Positions 33,264 through 33,887 of a stretch of DNA of 33,887 bases are shown here, piece after piece. The stretch is from Planctomycetota bacterium (lineage in GTDB: Bacteria > Planctomycetota > SZUA-567 > JAKLDR01), in assembly GCA_022703445.1 (NCBI GenBank), contig JAKLDR010000045.1:1-33887 (forward strand), given 5' to 3'. A program made the translations under genes and the position numbers. Every line of letters starts with the position of its first letter. The stretch's first letter is position 1. Under the pieces are notes generated by a model. It was not told the origin of the DNA, ran no database searches, and was given only the letters and a program-made list of their open reading frames with translations.

Positions 33264-33887
33264 TCAGTCAAGTCTGTCTTGGTCTGCGTTGCGAACGGAC
33301 GCGCGGAGCACCGCGGCGATCCGCCGGCCTCCAACCGTGCCCAACTCGACCAACTCGAGCCGGCCCACCCGGAGGTGAAGAGATCCCTTCATCCGCGCGG
33401 CGGAGAGATCCTCCGCGATCCATAGCAGCTCGGCAGAGACCTGAGCGGTGAACCTGGATTCCCACCGGTCGTACGACAGCGCCGGCTCGAAGTCGATGAG
33501 CGCCCCGGTGAAGCGGATCCCGACCCCGCCGCCTCCCGGCGCCGACTGGGCCGTGCCGCCCATGGCGTGCAGCCGCTGGCGGTTGTCGCCGACGGTGGCC
33601 AGGCGTGAGAGCAGCCGGCCGTGGGCCTCGACCTGCTCGGCGGTCTTGAGCCCCTCGCCAGGCTCCAGTTCGTAGAAGGCCGCGTCGATGCGCACCTCCG
33701 GCCGCGCAGCCTGGGCCATCTCGGCCAGGAGTCGGGCGATGAGCTGGTGCGCCTCAGGCAGGTGATCGACGATCAGCAGGCCATAGCGGTATTCAATGCG
33801 CGCACCGCCCACTCCCCAGCTTGCGGGCAGTACCGCTCTCTTGATGCGGTCGTGCAGCGTGTCGACGTGTCCGTGCCCGCCGAGCGG
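33264..33887 (-). CDS. Partial protein with secretin-associated short-domain-like segment (continues beyond window)
   Basis: The frame is open from the window edge to the stop at 33264, giving about 207 residues without a start; a GTG at 33812 is internal. The visible N-terminal part (DRIKRAVLPASWGVGGARIE, then YRYGLLIVDHLPEAHQLIARL) resembles the short N-domains of bacterial secretins and related planctomycete proteins, in which a strand with a conserved GLLIV is followed by a helix. The rest (VRIDAAFYELEPGEGLKTAE and on to LVELGTVGGRRIAAVLRASV) is beta-rich. No signal or membrane part is visible in this piece. Convergent with the SGNH gene with 8 bases between stops. Family call is tentative. 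Confidence 0.55.
   Translation of the reverse strand, partial: PLGGHGHVDTLHDRIKRAVLPASWGVGGARIEYRYGLLIVDHLPEAHQLIARLLAEMAQAARPEVRIDAAFYELEPGEGLKTAEQVEAHGRLLSRLATVGDNRQRLHAMGGTAQSAPGGGGVGIRFTGALIDFEPALSYDRWESRFTAQVSAELLWIAEDLSAARMKGSLHLRVGRLELVELGTVGGRRIAAVLRASVRNADQDRLD

Noticed and set aside
1..33887. tRNA, rRNA, riboswitch or CRISPR features
   Set aside because: No regularly spaced repeats, cloverleaf-like segments or rRNA-like conserved stretches were noticed by eye; a dedicated RNA search could still find a weak one.

Overview
The window is GC-rich, densely coded bacterial DNA. Many genes overlap by 4 bases (ATGA or GTGA) and several start with TTG or GTG. No rRNA, tRNA, CRISPR array or phage genes were seen. 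Family content (GH116, LarA-type racemase, SGNH hydrolase, a PA14/PKD/TPR protein, FHA, HDOD, many MJ0042-like zinc ribbons, RING-like domains, Ala/Pro-rich linkers) suggests a member of the PVC group (Planctomycetota, Lentisphaerota) or a similar uncultured lineage. That assignment is inference; there is no marker gene.

Layout. 1-1.7 kb: the end of an unrecognised gene, a PqqD-family protein and a small two-helix membrane protein. 1.6-7.2 kb (minus strand): a carbohydrate locus with a LacI-family regulator, a GH116 glycosidase translationally coupled to it, a roughly 320-bp inverted-repeat-bounded cassette holding a decayed four-helix-bundle gene, and an L-fucose-isomerase-like protein. A clear promoter and an 18-bp LacI-type operator lie upstream of the regulator.

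7.4-19.1 kb (plus strand): the main find, one tightly packed run of 13 genes that looks like a complete bacterial ubiquitin-type conjugation system attached to the membrane. In order: YukD-like ubiquitin-fold protein; E1 (ThiF/UBA3-like); JAMM/JAB peptidase with a membrane anchor; polytopic membrane protein with a C-terminal FHA domain; two zinc-ribbon/Yip1-like membrane proteins; three further zinc-ribbon membrane proteins; a RING-like membrane protein; a RING-like/trypsin-like protease fusion; an E2 (UBC fold, HPN motif and active-site Cys) with a C-terminal zinc ribbon; and a last zinc-ribbon membrane protein. Seven of the 13 share an N-terminal zinc-ribbon cassette. The parts fit a relay: E1 activates the ubiquitin-like protein, E2 carries it, RING proteins act as E3 or docking factors, JAB trims or removes it, and FHA and protease modules supply input or output at the membrane. 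That the chemistry occurs is inference from conserved residues.

19.2-23.8 kb (minus strand): a right-handed beta-helix protein, then an inverted repeat, then a 1097-residue membrane-anchored protein containing an internal duplication. 24.0-33.3 kb (plus strand): a LarA-family racemase coupled to an unrecognised helical-toroid-like protein; a secreted transglutaminase-like protein; an HDOD protein coupled to an exported PA14/PKD/TPR protein; and an SGNH hydrolase. The window ends inside a minus-strand gene resembling a secretin-associated short domain. All functions are predictions from reading the sequence; no database search was possible.
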